Assembly: GCA_964035545.1 (NCBI GenBank)
Contig: OZ037767.1
Span: 13,201,301 to 13,265,300, forward strand
DNA: 64,000 nucleotides
Source: Bugula neritina
Taxonomy: Eukaryota > Bryozoa > Gymnolaemata > Cheilostomatida > Bugulidae
Reading direction: 5' to 3'
In this document: in pieces, positions 1 through 12,480 of the stretch
How positions within the stretch are numbered: the stretch's first letter is position 1
Layout: each line of letters starts with the position of its first letter
The notes under the pieces: model-generated
What the model saw: the letters and a program-made list of their open reading frames with translations, nothing else
Database searches by the model: none
Told to the model about the DNA's origin: nothing
Made by a program: the position numbers and the translations under genes

Positions 1-708
1 AATTTGAAAATGGTCATTTATTTTTCTTTCTAATAGTTATAACTCATATAATTATATAATGCTAATAGTAATAGTAATACCAATAGACATAGTTAACGTA
101 ATAGGCAATTGATAATCATAATCACTTTATCATAATGTCTAATGATGATGTTCTGAGGTTAGCTGTTGTTGTTTTAAAACATTAGCTCAACCTTTCAGTT
201 GATCACACAAGTAGGCTTTAGTAACAGACAACAGTAGAAGGTGAACAATGAATACAATTGATTAAAAAATAGTTTTGCACTTTTTCAATCTGTAAGTGTT
301 TTTTTTTCTCTCACTCATTCTATGTTTAGCAAATCAGTATTAGTATGATTTATTGCCATAGTTTTGGTGTTGAATTCTACCCCTGGCTTGGACTCGCAGA
401 GCTTTCAAAGTTGCACTGGCTCAATTAGGAATTGAATCTCCGATTCTGATTGAAATTTAAACTTACGTTTTCATGCTTTGCATATTTAAACCAATGTAAA
501 AATCTGAATTTCCTCCTGTTATACCCACAGCACTTTGAAAGTTCAGTTCCCGTTGCATACAGATGATTTTGTTCCCTTAACATACATAAGTTATTTTATA
601 TTCATTAGTAAGTCAATAGTGACACAATTCAATTTCAACTTTTATTTTAAAACTTACTATTTTTACTATTAATAGCAATTTTCATTGTGTATATAAAGAC
701 TAAGAATT
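1..708. other. Upstream flank of arginase, no gene seen
   Basis: AT-rich sequence with no convincing exon on either strand. A TATATAAAG string lies about 15 bases before the first arginase ATG, too close to serve as an ordinary TATA box for that ATG, so the true transcription start is probably further upstream, possibly with a separate 5' UTR exon. Confidence 0.5.
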
Positions 709-3700
709 ATGATGAAGCAGTTTTCATTACTAAGAAGGTTAACAAACCCCATCCAATCCAATGCTAGGAAAATAACAACATACCACAGCACTAACAATCC
801 TCATCCTCTCCATTTAGCTGAAAAGGACAATATCGGGATAGTTGGCCTTCCATTAAATAAGGGACAGGTATGATATTTATTATGTATAATGTTCTAGGAC
901 TATATGGTATTATAATTATAGGCTATGTTTTTTCTCAAAGTCCATTTCAATGTAGTAATTATTATAAAATATTGTGTGAACAGCTGCAATGAATTAAATT
1001 GCAAATTGTTATTCAGCATTATGTAATGTAATTATATTACATTTCAGTCATTTTTAATTATAGTTAGATTTAGTGGAAATGGGCTGAGAAATTGTTCAAG
1101 TTGTTGTATTTGTGGCTTATTTCCACGTCTTATTGTATTCAAAAGCTTTGAGCTATTTTTAAAAAACTGAGCCAGAATTGTTTTCCCCAAGGTAGTAAAT
1201 TTTTCTATTGTACACAAAGACATCGGTGGAAGTTTGACAACTCCAAATTTTTTAGCTGTGTTTTTCAAGCTGGGGGTTAATAAAAATGTACTGGTTTGGT
1301 TTCTAGTAGCTTTGAAATTTCAATCTTTTGGGAAGTCACAATCAGTTGCTTGCAATATTTGAGTTTATCTCGCATATTGCAAGCAAATTACTACCCAATA
1401 GTTTGCATTCACGTGCTAACTGAGCAAGCTATAGCCATGACATGCTTTATAGTTTATCATTTAGGAGCAGTAGTGGAGAAATTGAGAAAGCCCAAGTTCA
1501 TCAATTTTATTGTAAAATTGTGGTTTGGGCGTGGGTTAAAATTATTGCGAGAAGATAACTCCTTTTGCTACATTTCTAATCCAGAACACAGGCTTTTCTC
1601 GTTTTCTCCATAACTGCACCCACCTCTGCTTTATACCCTCGTGTATATTAACTATGGTCTTATGTCAACCGTATCTTGTAGCCAAGGGAAGGTGTGAATG
1701 CTGGCCCGTCGATCATTAGAGGCCAAGGGCTAATAAACTCAGTGGAGGCCTTAGGCTACCATGTCAAGGACTATGGAGATATGAAGTTTAGTAGTCTGGA
1801 ATTCGATACGATAGGCTCTGGTGTTAAGAATCCCAGAACCATTGGCAAGGCCATGGGAGAGGTTGGTGTGGCTAATTAGAATATGTTTTCTTGATTGAAA
1901 TAGTTTAATTCATGGGTCATTTTACTTGATTTAGTACACACAGCTATTTTTCACAGTTTATCTGCTATTTTTTATGTTTTTTGCTTTAAAATAATAACAT
2001 ATTAACAAATCCAATTAAACAATCAAGGTTCTTTCTAATTTTGCTCAATTTCCTATGTTTTTTCCTAATTTTTAGTAAATAAGATTTTTGGACCGTGATG
2101 GAAAAACCATCATGGCTTGTACATTTCTCTATATATCTATTTAGCTCATATGACAATGATGTTTCGCTTTAATATTACAAAACCCACTCCCAGCTTTTTC
2201 TGTTATGCATAGTTAGAATCGGCACATGAACTTACCTCAAACAGTAACTTTTCATGAATTTTGAGCAAACTTCAAGTTTTGGTCCTAACTTGCTGGTGTG
2301 TACTAAATAAAGTAAAATGGCCATCAATAGGGCTGCGTCTACCACTTAGAAGAAAAGTAGGTCTTGTAATAATTTCCATTTCAAACACTATTCAAACAGA
2401 CCAAAACTTTGAATAAAAAGTACACCAAGACTTGTTCTGTTTAGTTAGTTTGTGGGAAATGAAAATTACCACAACCTTCTTAAAAGTGGTAGTAAAAATT
2501 CTTCGGGTTTACCAGCACTGTAATTTAAAGAGGGAAGTTTAAAGGAGAGCCCATAGTATGTACTTGACAATCTGGTTAAGGGATAACCACAAATGAGAAT
2601 GCGTATAATTCATGGCATTAATACTCATAAATATCTTACTTTTGAGCAGTTTCAGTTGAACTGATTACCATTACTCAGGGAGTCAAAGGTGCAACTTTCA
2701 TTACTCTGGTTGTACTAACAGCTGCTTGTTTACTGTTACTATTAGTTTCCTAAGTAAAAAGTTTACCATTTACTTCACTCTCACTAATAACTATAGTCAC
2801 TCAGTATCACTAACAACTAATCTCACTAATAACTATAGTCACTCAGTTGCACTAATAGTTGAATACTGTCACTATTCCCTGGTTACTGAGCACTGCAGCT
2901 CACCAGGTTCTAATAATTGTTAGTTATTCATTTCAACTGCCAAGTGACTGCTTCACTTTCACTAATAATTCCTGCTATCTTGTTATAAATTATTTATGTT
3001 GTTTTCAACTGCCAAGTGATTGTTTCCCTCTCTGATAATTTCTGGTTCCTTGTTATTGACTGTGCTGGAGGTAGATTATTATGATGCTATTATGGTAATT
3101 GTGAATCATCATTCAATTTCCAAGGGTAGTGTTTATTTAAAGTGCAGTGTGAGTTAGTATCTGGTAAACATGTGAATAACAGCTAAAAGTATTTGCCTTC
3201 TCATGTCCAGGTCAATAATACATGTTAAACTAGTTCTAATCTGTTCAACTGGCTAGAAAGTTGTTGGGGCTTCAATTCTTCATATGATTTTCAGTTTTAA
3301 ATTTCACGGTTGAGTGACTATTAGACTCTAAGAATTTCATTGGTAGCTTTGTTATTTTGAATGTGATAATATATATAATTTTATACGACACATGTATTTA
3401 AGTATGGTAATGTTACACATGTATCTAGATATAGCACTGTTGTTACACATGTATGTAGTTACAGTATTGTTGTTACACATGTAGATATCTACAATGGTCC
3501 GTGGTGTGGTGGAAGGAGACGGAGTGTGTGTAGCTCTTGGTGGAGACCACAGCATTGCCTTGGGTGTGTAGAGTTCAGTATACTCTTTGTAATATCAGTA
3601 TACTCTTTGTAATATCAGTATTTTACTTGTATTACTAGTTTACTGCTTGTAATGGGTGATCATTGAATGATAATTTGTACATCGAAAAATCACAATTTCT

Positions 3701-6101
3701 TAGGTTTGCAGATCAAATGTAAATTATTAACTGTAGAGCTCTAAGCATTAGAACCTTATAACCTGTGCGTTGTCTGCATTTACTTTAGAATTGTCTTCCC
3801 CACAACTGTCGCTTTGTATGCAGGTACAATACACGGTCACATGCAGGTAAACACCAATGCCTGCGTGCTCTGGATTGATGCCCACGCCGATCTCAACACA
3901 CCCAAAACCAGCCCTTCCGGAAATTTCCATGGCATGCCTCTGTCATTCATACTCAGAGAGTTGGAGGGAGATGTGAAGCAACTGAAGGACGCGTATGAAG
4001 AGTGGGCGTGGCTGCAGCCCTGGTAAGAAATATATGTTGTATTGTCTTGCCTCATTGGCTAAGTGTTATTATCTCGAAAATTCTTTGCGGGAAGGTTTTT
4101 TTGGTTTTGTTGAAATTTTAGTATTTTGAAATTAGCTTTCAGCATCAGTTTTCTACTTTCTATAGGCTGTGTAGACTAACTTCAACCAATGATTACTTCT
4201 CTGGTAGCCTTGAATTCAAAAAATATAATTTCAAACATTGGATATACCAGAGTACATGTTGAAACAGGAGTTGTCATTCCTCCTGCCATCTAACTTGGAT
4301 TATGAAAACTGTTGCATTTTTAGATGTTATCAGTTTCATGGCTCACGCAATGTCATTGTTGGTTTGATATATAAATTGGAATTATTTTTAAAAATTTCAA
4401 TGCCGGGCTCTCTAAATTTCCCTGATGTCATCGCAATATATCTGCTAAAACTAACTTTTCAGCTCCAAGCTGTAAACTTTTGTAAATTTTAGGGTATGAA
4501 TAGAAATATGGTATTAATTTACTGGTTTTCACCAATATTTAATTCAGTTGGCACTTATAATATTGTATCGCAAATCTGTTGAGTTTTACTCCATTCTGCA
4601 TGTTATAAATAAGATTAAAAGCTACTACTAATATAAACAGCCAGCAAATATATGAAAATAGAAGTTTTTCAAACCACAACTGTGAATGTTTTAGACAAAC
4701 TTGTGTGTTTTTAGCCTCAGTGCCAAAGACATTGCATACATTGGACTTCGAGACGTGGACGCAGGCGAACAGTAAGTAGCTCAAGTGCTGTTTTAAGTAT
4801 TGCTGGTTCTATATACATTGTATAGTATCAAGTTGTACTCTGTTTAGTGTCAAGTTGTACTCTTTTTAGTGTCAAGTTGTACTCTGTTTGATATCAAGTT
4901 GTACTCTGTTTGATATCAAGTTGTACTCTGTTTGATATCAAGATATAATCTGTTTAGTATAAAGTTATACTCTGTTTAGTATCAAGTTGTACTCCGTTAC
5001 TTTAGATACTTGATGAAGAAGCTTGGCATCAAGTACTTCTGCATGTACGAGATAGACAAGTATGGCATCTCTTACTGTTTAAATCAGGCGCTGAAAGCAG
5101 TAAATCCACAGTAAGTAGTTATCTTCTCTTTGCTCTCCCTCCTCTAGTAACCTTATACACAGCTGCGGAAATAGAACCAGTGACATTCCCAATTTACAAA
5201 TACTGATTTCTATACATGTTACAATTAAACATTACCTAGCATTATACTTTTATATTTACATTTCCACTATTTTGAACTGTCATGTCGGCATATTTTTGGT
5301 GAGTACTAATGACGTACACCATGTCTAAAGTACCTTTATGTGCTCTATAATACGTGGCCAGGTAGTAGCAACACGATGAACAGTAAACACTAGTATGTAC
5401 TTGTAGGATGGACAGACCTATTCACCTGAGTTATGACATAGACTCCTTGGACCCTGTATACGCTGTCAGCACCGGTACACCTGTCATGGGGGGTCTCACC
5501 TTCAGGGAGGGCTGCTTCATCGCTGAGGAGATCGCTGCCACTAGTAAGTTAGCTTTGCTGCCGACATCAAGTTGGGTGTGTTATGTCAGCAGGTGGCACT
5601 AACTCTGCTTTTCATGGCCGCAGCTCAACTCTATGGAGATGAAAGTACTAATTTATATTGTAAAATTGCGACTAGAAAAAATAGGGAGACTTGATGAAAT
5701 ATAGAAAGAATAAAATAGTATTTTTGAGAGAGAGATTGTATAATTAGTGGATGACTGACGTAGATGCTTGTCGGAGTGAACTTTATCCTCTGATCTTGGC
5801 TCACTGACTCAGCTCGTATCCACCAATTCATTTTAACAGACAACTCTAAAATGTTCGCTTGAAGTCAAATTTAGCCCACATAGAGTAAATGCAGAACAGA
5901 GTTTGCTGTTTCTAGCCTGTTTGTTGCCTATCAGCTAGTGTCTGTCTGTTAGCTTACCACTTCCTGTTTCCTGTAGACATGCTGTCGGTACTGGACATGG
6001 TGGAAGTTAATCCGGAGCTGACGGACATTGCCGGAGGGGAACTGACTGCTAACTGCGCGTCTAAGATTATACTCAGTTGCCTTGGTTCTAGAATTGTGTA
6101 G
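709..6101 (+). CDS. ARG: Arginase, mitochondrial (ARG2-like), 8 exons
   Basis: Hydrolyses L-arginine to ornithine and urea with a binuclear Mn2+ centre. Coding exons: 709-867, 1682-1861, 3485-3563, 3824-4022, 4715-4771, 5006-5110, 5407-5543, 5977-6101. All phases join, giving 346 aa (animal arginases are about 320-355). Visible family motifs: NIGIVGLP near the N-terminus, GGDHS (His135), DAHAD (Asp158, His160, Asp162), SGNFHG, DIDSLDP (Asp270, Asp272), TPVMGG and EVNP. All six expected metal ligands are present. The first ~27 residues are rich in Arg/Lys/Ser with no acidic residue and precede the enzyme core, which suggests a mitochondrial presequence as in vertebrate arginase 2. Start: two adjacent ATGs (709 and 712); the first is chosen arbitrarily. 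The donor after exon 2 (GAG|GTTGGT) is weak, so that boundary is the least certain. Converges with the RING gene. Confidence 0.95.
1464..1620 (+). mobile_element. Short TIR element (MITE-like), copy A
   Basis: Lies in arginase intron 1. The left end reads GGAGCAGTAGTGGAGAAATT and the right end, reverse-complemented, reads GGTGCAGTTATGGAGAAAAC, so it has imperfect terminal inverted repeats of about 30 bases. The reverse complement of the whole unit aligns along its full length with 61998-62158, and a more diverged relative lies at 21440-21660. There is no coding capacity. I could not define a target-site duplication. Confidence 0.7.
2779..2860. repeat. Degenerate tandem repeat in arginase intron 2
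   Basis: A 27-base string containing CTAATAACTATAGTCACTCA occurs at 2779 and again at 2821 (42-base spacing), followed by weaker CACTAATA copies. Non-coding. Confidence 0.7.
3411..3484. repeat. 30-bp tandem repeat ending in the exon 3 splice acceptor
   Basis: TGTTACACATGTA recurs at 3411, 3441 and 3471 with an exact 30-base period. The third copy supplies the CATGTAG acceptor used by arginase exon 3, which begins at 3485. Confidence 0.75.
4823..4998. repeat. 23-bp minisatellite in arginase intron 5
   Basis: About eight imperfect copies of a unit with the core TATCAAGTTGTACTCTGTTT. The last copy runs directly into the acceptor of exon 6 (TTTAG at 5001-5005), so the polypyrimidine tract of that intron is part of the repeat. 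Confidence 0.85.
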
Positions 6102-6660
6102 ACATATCTCACAGGACGTACAATAGCCCCTGCCTGTATTCCTGAGTGGCACATACCAAAGTTTCAGGCCAATTTTTTATAGTGTTGTGTTTTCAACAGC
6201 CAAACATTGTAATCATATTCTTTATTTTTGTATTTTGTTTTTATGCAATCATTTATTGTAAGATCAGTTACGCATGTATTTGAACAGTTGTAAATTGACT
6301 TCGTCTCTCTGCGCAAGTTTCTGTACCAACTATTTGTACTTGATGAGCATCTGCTGGTGCACATTGTAGCTACCAAAACCTCGTTCTAAATTTTCATTTG
6401 ATACATAGTGACATAACATGGTTGATACTTACTGAACTTGTATTGTAATTGATGAACTCTGTGTAGTATTGAGTGTTGCTACAATGTTATCCAATAGGAT
6501 GGACAACTTCTAAACTGGTATTCGGGTATAATGTATGTGATAAATCATCTGGTTTTGCTAACCTGTATTTAATTCTTTTGCAGTTTATAACCCAACAATC
6601 TCTTGCCTTGTAATATATTATGTATTATATTGTGGTATTGAAGTACTTCTTGTATCACTC

Positions 6661-6666
6661 ATTAAA
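6661..6666 (+). promoter_or_regulatory. Candidate poly(A) signal of arginase
   Basis: ATTAAA about 560 bases after the arginase stop, followed by T/GT-rich sequence. An AATAAA on the opposite strand at 6700-6705 could serve the convergent RING gene, so the two 3' UTRs may abut or overlap. Sequence-only inference. Confidence 0.35.
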
Positions 6667-6996
6667 TGATCACTAATTGTTGTTTTTCTCATATTGCGGT
6701 TTATTGTGTATGTATCTCTACTTATACAAATACAATTAAAAATTTCTTCATATAATATTTCCGGAGTTGTAATTTTCTTATAAAAAGCCAGTCATATTTC
6801 TTAGATATGATATTGTGTCTTGAAACACTTGTGAGTTCAAATGGCTGCTCTAACAATTGCTCAATATACATCTAAAAAAATATAACGCTACCTCCAACTA
6901 CCAGGCCGGTACATAGAACTAGTAAATTCTTCATAAAATAATTATTATAGTTGCACAATGCATCAGTAATCAATTTGATCTATTGGATTTTAAATT

Positions 6997-8507
6997 TTAT
7001 TGAAATTCAACGTCAATATCAAAGCTAGATTCGCTCAATTCCATTCCAGCCTCAAAGTTCTGAGATTCAGCTTCATTCACCATAGCCCGAGATTCTTGCA
7101 GCAACTGAGAGGATCTGTTGCGGCTGTTGGTCACAGAATCCTGAAGCTGATCTAAGGATTCTGACATGGTTCTGTTAGCTACTTGGTTTCTCCGCACATA
7201 CCCGCTTGCCACTGCTAATTGTCGTTCGAATCCCTTCAGTTTTTGTCTTGCACAGCTGATGAGTAATTTGAACCCATTGCTAATAGTTTCCATTGACGTA
7301 TTACCAAGTGCTGCTGGGTCGAGGTTTGCAATATCATTAAGAGTTGTGTCCCCAATACTGGTTCCAGCTCTATGGCCATCACCTGCAGACGTCGGGTTGA
7401 AGGGTGTAGAAAGCAGACTTCCTGCAGATTCCTCTGAGTATGGTGTCCAAATGCTGCCGTCCAACTTCCACTTCCTGGCTTGCTGCCCTTTTCTTATCTC
7501 TGATTGGCAGTTGAAAGCTGAAATTTCAGTTGATGAGTTGCTGCATATTGCGCTCTGAGTTCGATGAGTGACTTGTGGTCGTTTTGAATCCAGGTCGGCG
7601 TACAGAGCTCTAATAGCATAGACTGGATGGATTTGGTACGATATGACCGCCTTTCTACATTCGGGGCATGTTCTCTGAGAATCTAAACACAAGCAAATCA
7701 GTTGATCTCTAGTGAGAAGTGTGAATACGAAAAAGAGCTCTTCAAAAATTATTAGATATATAGAGACAAAAATATTTTCCATTTCACAGTTAATATCATC
7801 ATTATATATATTTACAAAAACTTTTCCATATATGACGCACAACTGCATGTGTTTAACTTCAACTGATTTAAAGCTAACTTTCTCTACAGTTGAAAGTTTA
7901 GTAGATTAACTCCGCATATAATTTGCTGACAAAATAGATGGGCTATAAAATTCAACTGTGCTTACTAGTAAGTTTACAACCCTTGAAATAGTTTGTTATG
8001 TATAGTGTATTTAGATTAAATTGCAACTACAGTAAATCATTTATACTATAGTCTATAGTCTATTGCATTATTGCAGAAACCATTGAAGTGTAACAGATAA
8101 TACAATGTAGGTAACAGCAATTGGGTAAACACTTTCCAACACATGTCTCAGGTATATAGAGAAACATATACTACGTTGCTATACATCTAGTGAAAATTTA
8201 GTTGCATAATGTAAAGCATGGATAAATTAGAAAATGTTTCTCAGCTATACACAAATAAAACAATTAAGTTTAAAATAAATTGAAACTGACTCGTTTTGAT
8301 CCAGAGCTTCAAGCAGCCATCACAGAACATGTGACCACATCTGGTGGAAACGGCCTCCTTCAAAGGTCCACGGCAGATGGCACAGCTGAGATAGCTGCTT
8401 AACAAAGTCTTATAGCCACAGCAACGACTCTCAACCTCTGAGCCCTTCAGCATGTAAATAAACATCACATCAGCTAGCAGCATAAACATTAGCACAACGA
8501 GTTTCAT
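6997..8507 (-). CDS. RING-finger (C3HC4) protein, probable E3 ubiquitin ligase
   Basis: Two exons are clear: 8507-8291 and 7682-6997, joined in phase 1 to give 300 aa from the ATG at 8507. The RING crosses the intron: Cys42, Cys45 (CAIC), Cys57, His59 (RCGHMFC), Cys62, Cys65, then Cys78 and Cys81 (CPEC), a complete C3HC4 ligand set, so E3 ligase activity is likely from family knowledge. After the RING come ~220 residues rich in Ser/Thr/Asn/Gln with a possible helical segment near KGFERQLAVASGYVRR and an acidic end (FDIDVEFQ). No second domain is recognised and the subfamily is not assigned. The first ~20 residues are hydrophobic (LVVLMFMLLADVMFIYML) and could be a membrane anchor, but another acceptor at 8395 (AAGCAG) would remove them, so the N-terminus is unresolved. 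The donor of the first exon (GTCAGT) is non-optimal. Confidence 0.8.
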
Positions 8508-9032
8508 CACAGCTGATGTAGCTTAGATTACTATAACAGGAATAATTTTAAGTACATTTCTTTTTTGAGCTGCTGCTTAAAAATTAATGCAAGTATATAA
8601 TATATTTTTTCAAATAACTAATATCATGAAATAAATTAAGTTGCAAAATAAAGTTATTGTAATTCCGAATTACAATTCTCACAAACAGAAGTGTTTAATT
8701 CAGTAAAAGATCTTAACATTAGTTTATTTGATAATAAACAATATAGACAGCTGTTTTTTATACATCTAGCTGAATCTATAGAAATTAGATAGTAAGTTCT
8801 CGATTTATTTTGAAGTTTAGTTTATATATAGTTTTTCATAGTTTATATAGTAAACAGTGACCTAGTTGACTTAAATCTTAACTTCCAACTACCTGACATT
8901 CAAGTAAAATTACCTTTACCAAGTTTTTGATGAAATGACTAATTTTAGAATTACTAGTATATGTGCAATATTACAATATTACAGTGACTTAAAACATGAC
9001 ATATGTGTTTATAGTATGTTGAGTACTGATTA

Positions 9033-9080
9033 TATGTGTGTGTGCGTGCGTGCGCGCACGTGTGCGTGTGTGTGTGTGTG
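9033..9080. repeat. GT/GC microsatellite
   Basis: Alternating TG with an interior TGCGTGCGTGCGCGCACG, a purine-pyrimidine alternation. It lies beside AT-rich TATA tracts that extend to about 9350. Confidence 0.85.
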
Positions 9081-9387
9081 TATAATACTAAAAGTAAATA
9101 GTATAATTATATATATAATAAAATTATGAATTATACTTCATAGCATATATAATATAGTATACTATATATGTAGTATATCATGTACTATATAGTATACTAC
9201 AAATCAATAGACGGTATGTATTATATAGTTGTATGTGCTACACAATAATAATATGTTATAAGTATATAATAATATTATAATATACAATTATAGTATATTA
9301 TTGATATTATATACTGTTACTGTAGCCATATAATATGTGTATATAATGTGTGTAAAACTGACTATCACCAGAGCAGTTCTAACTTAC

Positions 9388-9477
9388 CATTCTTCAGTAG
9401 TTCTATTTGCTGTCCCAAACCTCCGTGGTTTTGTTATGCATACAAATGCCCAGTTCCTTGTCTTTGATTTCCAAATG
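9388..9477 (-). CDS. Candidate upstream exon of the RING gene
   Basis: A 90-base stretch flanked by a good acceptor (ATTTATAG) and a strong donor (ATG|GTAAGT) on the minus strand. One frame is open throughout (begins IWKSKTRNWAF, ends TTEE plus two bases). Its phase matches a splice to the alternative acceptor at 8395 of the RING exon, which would give TTEECYLSCAIC. It could equally be a 5' UTR exon, because another frame ends in ATG at the donor. Low confidence without RNA evidence. Confidence 0.3.
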
Positions 9478-12400
9478 CTATAAATTAGATGACACTTACA
9501 CTGCTATCTATTCCTCAAGGTCTCTCTCTATGTTGAACAATAGGCGAATTGTATTATTTACTCAAGGGCATAGCAATATTAATTATAATTACTGTATATG
9601 TAACAATACAATGCTAATGCTGTGATATAGTGTTATGTAGCCAAGCATAACAATGAGAAATTAGAATTATTATTACCATGTTCAATTATACATATATAAT
9701 GTTTTTAAGTTCATGTTACCTTTTAAGTCTTTGTATTGTGAACAGATATAAGTTATCTCCCATGAGTGTGAGATTAATCATAAACACTGTGTGCATGTTT
9801 ATGTGTTTATTTGTTTATAATGTTTGTTTGTGTGTGTGAGTGCGTGCGTGCGTGTGTGTGTGTGTGAGTGCTTGGGTGCGTGTGTGTGTATGTGTGTTTG
9901 CGTGGGTGCGTGCGTGCGTGTGTGTGTGTGTTTGTGTGTGTGTTTGTGTTAGTGTGTGTGTTAGGGTGTGTATGTGTGTTAATGTGTGTTAATGTGTGTT
10001 TGTGTGTGTGTTTGTGTGTGTGTGTCTGTTTGTGTTAGTGTGTGTGTTAGGGTGTGTATGTGTGTTAATGTGTGTGTGTGCGTAGTTTGTGATAGTTTGA
10101 CTTTTATTTGCTATCAAACTGCACCAATATGGCCTTTCAATACTACAATGCTGTATATATGAAGCTGTAATTTAATATATAAATTCTAGCAATCTTGTGT
10201 GCTAAGTATCTTGTAAAACTCGCACGGACAGTGATGATCACATGGGACACAACTGAATTGATTGCTTTTTGTCATATAGAAAAGCAGAAGATGAATTTAA
10301 AATTTTATCAAGTAAATACCCTGGGAGCTTTTTTCATGTACTGAAGGAACGAAATAATTAAAGAAAATAAATTATTAACAAATTTCCCATTTGTCAGGAG
10401 AAACCGTGAGAGTTTGTCACCAGCATTTGTTTTCCAGTAACCTAGCTACAAAAGTTGACAGCAAAGCATTTGCTCTAAGTTGTCACCAAGTTGTCCATAA
10501 ACAGTAAACACCATAAAGCTTTAGTATGCAACAGGATTTCCACTGCACCAAACTGTAGCATGAGTTCTAAGCTCATAATAGAGGAATTGATTATAAATAT
10601 GGCATTTATTGGACAGGTTTCTTGTACACTAAGGCTATGCATATTAATATGCAAATGTTGACTGAAAAACAAGGCTTTGGCACTTCTACATAGATGAGAC
10701 AAAATTTTGAATAAATTGTGGTGATGAGCCGAGTTGTTTATTCTTGTGCATATGCAAATAACTGAGCTAATGAACTGAGAAAAAGCTATTTTTGGCCATA
10801 ATAATATATGCCTGACGTTTAGCAAAATAGTTTTTGAGAAGTTTTTTGAATAAATAACACATGCAGCTGGTTGAGCTGTACTTTTACCCTCAGCCACTAT
10901 ATGTTTACTTAATTGCTTCTCGTGTAAAAACTATACTGCATGCAGGGGTTTCCATTATAGGTACGAAGGAGGGGGCAGCCTATTTTCGTTGTAGCTTGGA
11001 ATTTGAATAGTTGTCTTTAATTATGGCTCTGATTTTACAATAATGGCAGGGTTCAACAGCTGAAATTTTCAAAAACGTTGTGCAGAAGTACAGATAGAAT
11101 TTTGACATGGTTATTTTAGTATCACATCATCTGCCTTACAGTATTTCATTCAAGTGAACAGGCTTGCTGTTGCAGCAGTATCATATGCACACATGTGTAT
11201 CATGTGCACAGGATATATTATTTAGTTTACAGACGTTTGTTTATAAAATTACGTCATCGGTAAAATGACTTTAGATATTATAAAAGCGGAAATGCAAATT
11301 ATGTGTTCGCTGAAAGCTAAAACGTAAATTGAAATAAAAAAGTGTGCTCGCTAAATGATAATGAGCCAATTAGATCAAACACGCACGAGCTTGCCGCTCA
11401 GCATGTTAGACGTGTGAAAACCCCGCTCACGACGTCCCATTTTTGGGCTAAACGGGTTTTCTCGCACGTCACGAACGTGCAAAACGCATCGTGTGGCCCT
11501 ACGCTTACAGTTATTAAACCTTATTTGATCATTTTCAACAAAACATGTTGCAATCTAGCTGCATGCTGAAGTTAATAATAATTATAACATTTTCTAAGTT
11601 TTATGAGTGCAGAGTAGTCTGTTAAATTGTTTTATATTTGTTGTCACCTGTATGCTCACATTCAACCATGCAATATATTATTATATGGGTATAGGAGGGA
11701 GTGCCTAGCATTGTAATTAGTGTTATTCTGCAAATAACTGGTTTTGCTGAGTTATTTGTATTTAGAGATAGATTTTAGTTTGCACCGGAAGAAGACAACT
11801 ACTTGCAAGCAGTATTGTGCTCACAAGATTTAGCAAATGCTTTGAAATGTAGCCCAGGTACTATGGGCATAACTGACTGCAGTCAGAGCAGAGTGGTATA
11901 TTATGTACATTTTTTTTTTGAGTTGGGGCTACTCGTGATCTACCATTACTATGTTGCTAGTTGAACTTTGGTTGTAAACTATATGCATGCTCATTATAGT
12001 AGTCAGCTTTTTTGATTTCGTGCACAAAGTTGATAAATAATTTAAAATAGGCATCACATATTCATAACTTTTGTAAGTAATTCAGGGGCTGCATAGTTCA
12101 TTGCTTTTCATAGTTAGACTGTCAGTAATATAACATTGTATTTGTATAAGACTATAATATAGATGACATTAAAAGTATAGAAACTAGTAAATACATGCAT
12201 GTTCCATAAGCCAGAAGTTGAAAAATCTCATATAAAATTATTACAAAAAATGAATGTTTTTAACTGCAGAAATTGTTAGTAAAAACTAGGAGTTGAATGC
12301 AAATAAAAGCAGTTAAAATGAGTAGCACCGCATAGTAATTGCTAAATGGAAGGCGACTAAAAGATAATTATGCTTATATTCAAACTGAGAAAAAAATTCT

Positions 12401-12480
12401 CAACTTAAAAAGGTATAAACAGCTGAAGTAGGATGCAAAAATTAAGTCATATTTAGGAGCAAATGTTGTTTGGCGCAGTT
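9478..12480. other. Gene-poor intergenic region
   Basis: Between the RING gene and the octapeptide-repeat gene. It holds the GT minisatellite above and a short CpG-rich patch around 11340-11520 (many CG dinucleotides in an otherwise CpG-poor setting), which might be a distal promoter for the leftward RING gene or an old mobile-element fragment. Short open frames at 10475-10897 and 11342-11569 show no coding character, so no gene is called. Confidence 0.5.
9814..10082. repeat. Complex GT-rich minisatellite
   Basis: About 270 bases of TGTG interspersed with GCGT, TTTGTG, TTAGTG and TTAGGGTG variants. The segment containing TTAGGGTGTGTATGTGTGTT occurs twice, so part of the array was itself duplicated. 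Confidence 0.85.

Noticed and set aside
10475-11569. Open frames of 140 codons (minus) and 75 codons (plus)
   Set aside because: No recognisable motifs, no splice context, and composition like the surrounding non-coding DNA.
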